Source of the DNA: Saprospiraceae bacterium | Lineage (GTDB): Bacteria > Bacteroidota > Bacteroidia > Chitinophagales > Saprospiraceae | Reading direction: 5' to 3' | Length of the DNA: 6,106 nucleotides | Assembly (NCBI GenBank): GCA_015494245.1 | Contig: WGBN01000482.1 | Span: 1 to 6,106 of the forward strand | Part shown: positions 4,895-6,106 of the stretch, piece after piece | Numbering within the stretch: the stretch's first letter is position 1 | Layout of the letters: every line of letters starts with the position of its first letter | Translations under genes and position numbers: made by a program | The notes under the pieces: model-generated | Databases searched by the model: none | Told to the model about the DNA's origin: nothing | The model's input: only the letters and a program-made list of their open reading frames with translations

Positions 4895-6106
4895 ATGTGG
4901 TATAAACTCATTTTGCCCAATAAACATTGGGATGGAACTGCCGCTTCGGTAGGTGGTAAGGCCCTGCATTTGATGCAGATGCAGTCGGCCGGACTGCCCG
5001 TGCCCGATTTCTTCATACTTCCTTCAGAGACTGTGCGGCAACTCATTGAACCGATCTCACAAGAAATTGAAGCCCTGTTGCGGAAATTGCCGGAAGCTCC
5101 ATCCGGCGAATTTTCTTCGCTGGCTTACGAGATGCAAATGTTGGTCAAAAATTTGCCTTTTCCTCAGACTTTGTGCTCCGAGATTAAGGGCGTGTGCAGG
5201 TTTTTATTTGGCGAAAGCCATAAACTTGCCGTGCGCTCCTCGGCCATTTTGGAAGATGGCCTGGACCACTCCTTTGCGGGCTTACACGATAGTTTTCTGA
5301 ACGTCTCTTCCGAAGAGTTGACGGAGAACATCATGTCTTGTGTGGCCTCTGTTTACAAAGAAGAAGCTTTGTCTTATCGCCTGTTAAAGGGTATTGGCTT
5401 TCGCCAAATGGAACCCGCCGTAATCATTCAGCAAATGGTGCAGGCCGAACGCTCGGGTATTGCTTTTTCGATGAATCCGCAGGGGAATATGGCCGATGCC
5501 GTTGTGGTGGCAGGCTACGGGCTGGGTGAAGGCATTGTGGATGACAGGGTAGAGGCCGACACTTATTTTGTGTCCAGAGAATCGCAGCACATTCGCCAGC
5601 GCCTTGCCGTTAAGCGTTCTCAATGCTTGCCGGCCCTGGAAGGTAGCGGCGTGTCGGACTTCCCTGTGGAAGAAGCCCTGTCAGGCTTGCCGACCTTGAG
5701 AAGGGAAGAGGTCTTGCAGGTCTTTCAGTTGAGCATGAAAGCAGAAGAAATGTTGGGCAGTCCGGCTGATGTGGAGTTCTGTTTTGACGGCAAAGGCCAT
5801 TTGTACCTCTTGCAGATGAGAGCCATTACCGGACTTTCTTTTGAGGGGCTTAAAATACTCGACAACTCCAACATCGTAGAGAGCTATCCGGGTGTTACTT
5901 TGCCCTTGACTTTCGACTTTGTTGCTTCGGCTTATGAGCGGGTCTTTACGAGCAGCGCTCGTGCCTTTTGGATCTCCGATCGAACTTTGCAGGAGTATGC
6001 TCCGGCTTTTAAAAATTTGTTGGCGCATTACTACGGGAGGGTTTATTATCGCCTCGAAAATTGGTACAAATTGATGAGTCTGGTCTATAGCTCCAGGGCC
6101 TCTGTC
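4895..6106 (+). CDS. PEP synthase / rifampicin phosphotransferase-like protein, N-terminal part (cut by window end)
   Basis: The frame is open from the ATG at 4895 to the last base, giving 404 residues with no stop, so the gene continues beyond the window. Residues 1-312 form a PPDK_N (PEP/pyruvate dikinase ATP-binding) domain. It shows SVGGKALHL (18-26, with K22), VRSSAILED (113-121), SFAGLHDSFLNV (126-137), QQMVQAERSGIAFSMNP (179-195), GYGLGEGIV (207-215) and the closing DVEFCFD...LLQMRAIT (292-312, with E294, Q307 and R309). Such domains take two phosphates from ATP and pass one through a swivelling His domain to pyruvate or another acceptor; that domain is not in view. Residues 323-404 carry NSNIVESYPGVTLPLT and GRVYYRLENWY, a linker type seen in PEP-synthase-like and rifampicin-phosphotransferase-like proteins rather than classical PpsA. 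The enzyme is expected to be cytoplasmic. It follows the UbiA-like gene by 15 bases, which suggests joint function. The acceptor is unknown. Confidence 0.85.
   Translation, partial: MWYKLILPNKHWDGTAASVGGKALHLMQMQSAGLPVPDFFILPSETVRQLIEPISQEIEALLRKLPEAPSGEFSSLAYEMQMLVKNLPFPQTLCSEIKGVCRFLFGESHKLAVRSSAILEDGLDHSFAGLHDSFLNVSSEELTENIMSCVASVYKEEALSYRLLKGIGFRQMEPAVIIQQMVQAERSGIAFSMNPQGNMADAVVVAGYGLGEGIVDDRVEADTYFVSRESQHIRQRLAVKRSQCLPALEGSGVSDFPVEEALSGLPTLRREEVLQVFQLSMKAEEMLGSPADVEFCFDGKGHLYLLQMRAITGLSFEGLKILDNSNIVESYPGVTLPLTFDFVASAYERVFTSSARAFWISDRTLQEYAPAFKNLLAHYYGRVYYRLENWYKLMSLVYSSRASV

Overview
The window looks like a chromosomal segment from a member of the Bacteroidota. This is inferred from three things: start codons without Shine-Dalgarno sequences, promoter-like boxes of the TAnnTTTG type upstream of acs and kdsA, and protein features such as the KdsA stretch NRSRLDSFTGIGDEKA. 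A Kdo biosynthesis gene implies a Gram-negative outer membrane with lipopolysaccharide. Composition is moderate in GC across the genes and AT-rich between them. No RNA gene, CRISPR array or transposase gene was seen.

Layout: positions 1-464 carry no convincing gene. They hold a possible 329-bp non-autonomous insertion (32-360) with 13-bp perfect terminal inverted repeats and a 4-bp flanking TAAT duplication. Inside it is a large GC-rich imperfect palindrome built from CCGCG-type units (99-219). Beyond the element lies a likely promoter (377-406) for acs (465-2372, +), a complete acetyl-CoA synthetase. Converging on it, and overlapping its last 17 bases, is a minus-strand pair: kdsA (3033-3842) followed after 8 bases by a HAD-family phosphatase gene (2356-3024). 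The kdsA promoter box ends only 4 bases before the start codon, so its mRNA may be leaderless.

A 110-bp divergent spacer separates kdsA from a second plus-strand pair: a multi-pass membrane protein of the UbiA prenyltransferase superfamily (3953-4879) and, 15 bases later, the N-terminal 404 residues of a PEP-synthase/rifampicin-phosphotransferase-like protein (4895 to the window end, incomplete).

How the genes work together: Acs activates acetate to acetyl-CoA. KdsA makes Kdo-8-phosphate for LPS, and the adjacent HAD enzyme could dephosphorylate a sugar phosphate or phosphoglycolate. The UbiA-like plus PPDK-like pair is the least understood part. Its arrangement suggests a membrane prenyl-transfer step coupled to an ATP-driven phosphotransferase, but the substrate cannot be read from the sequence.
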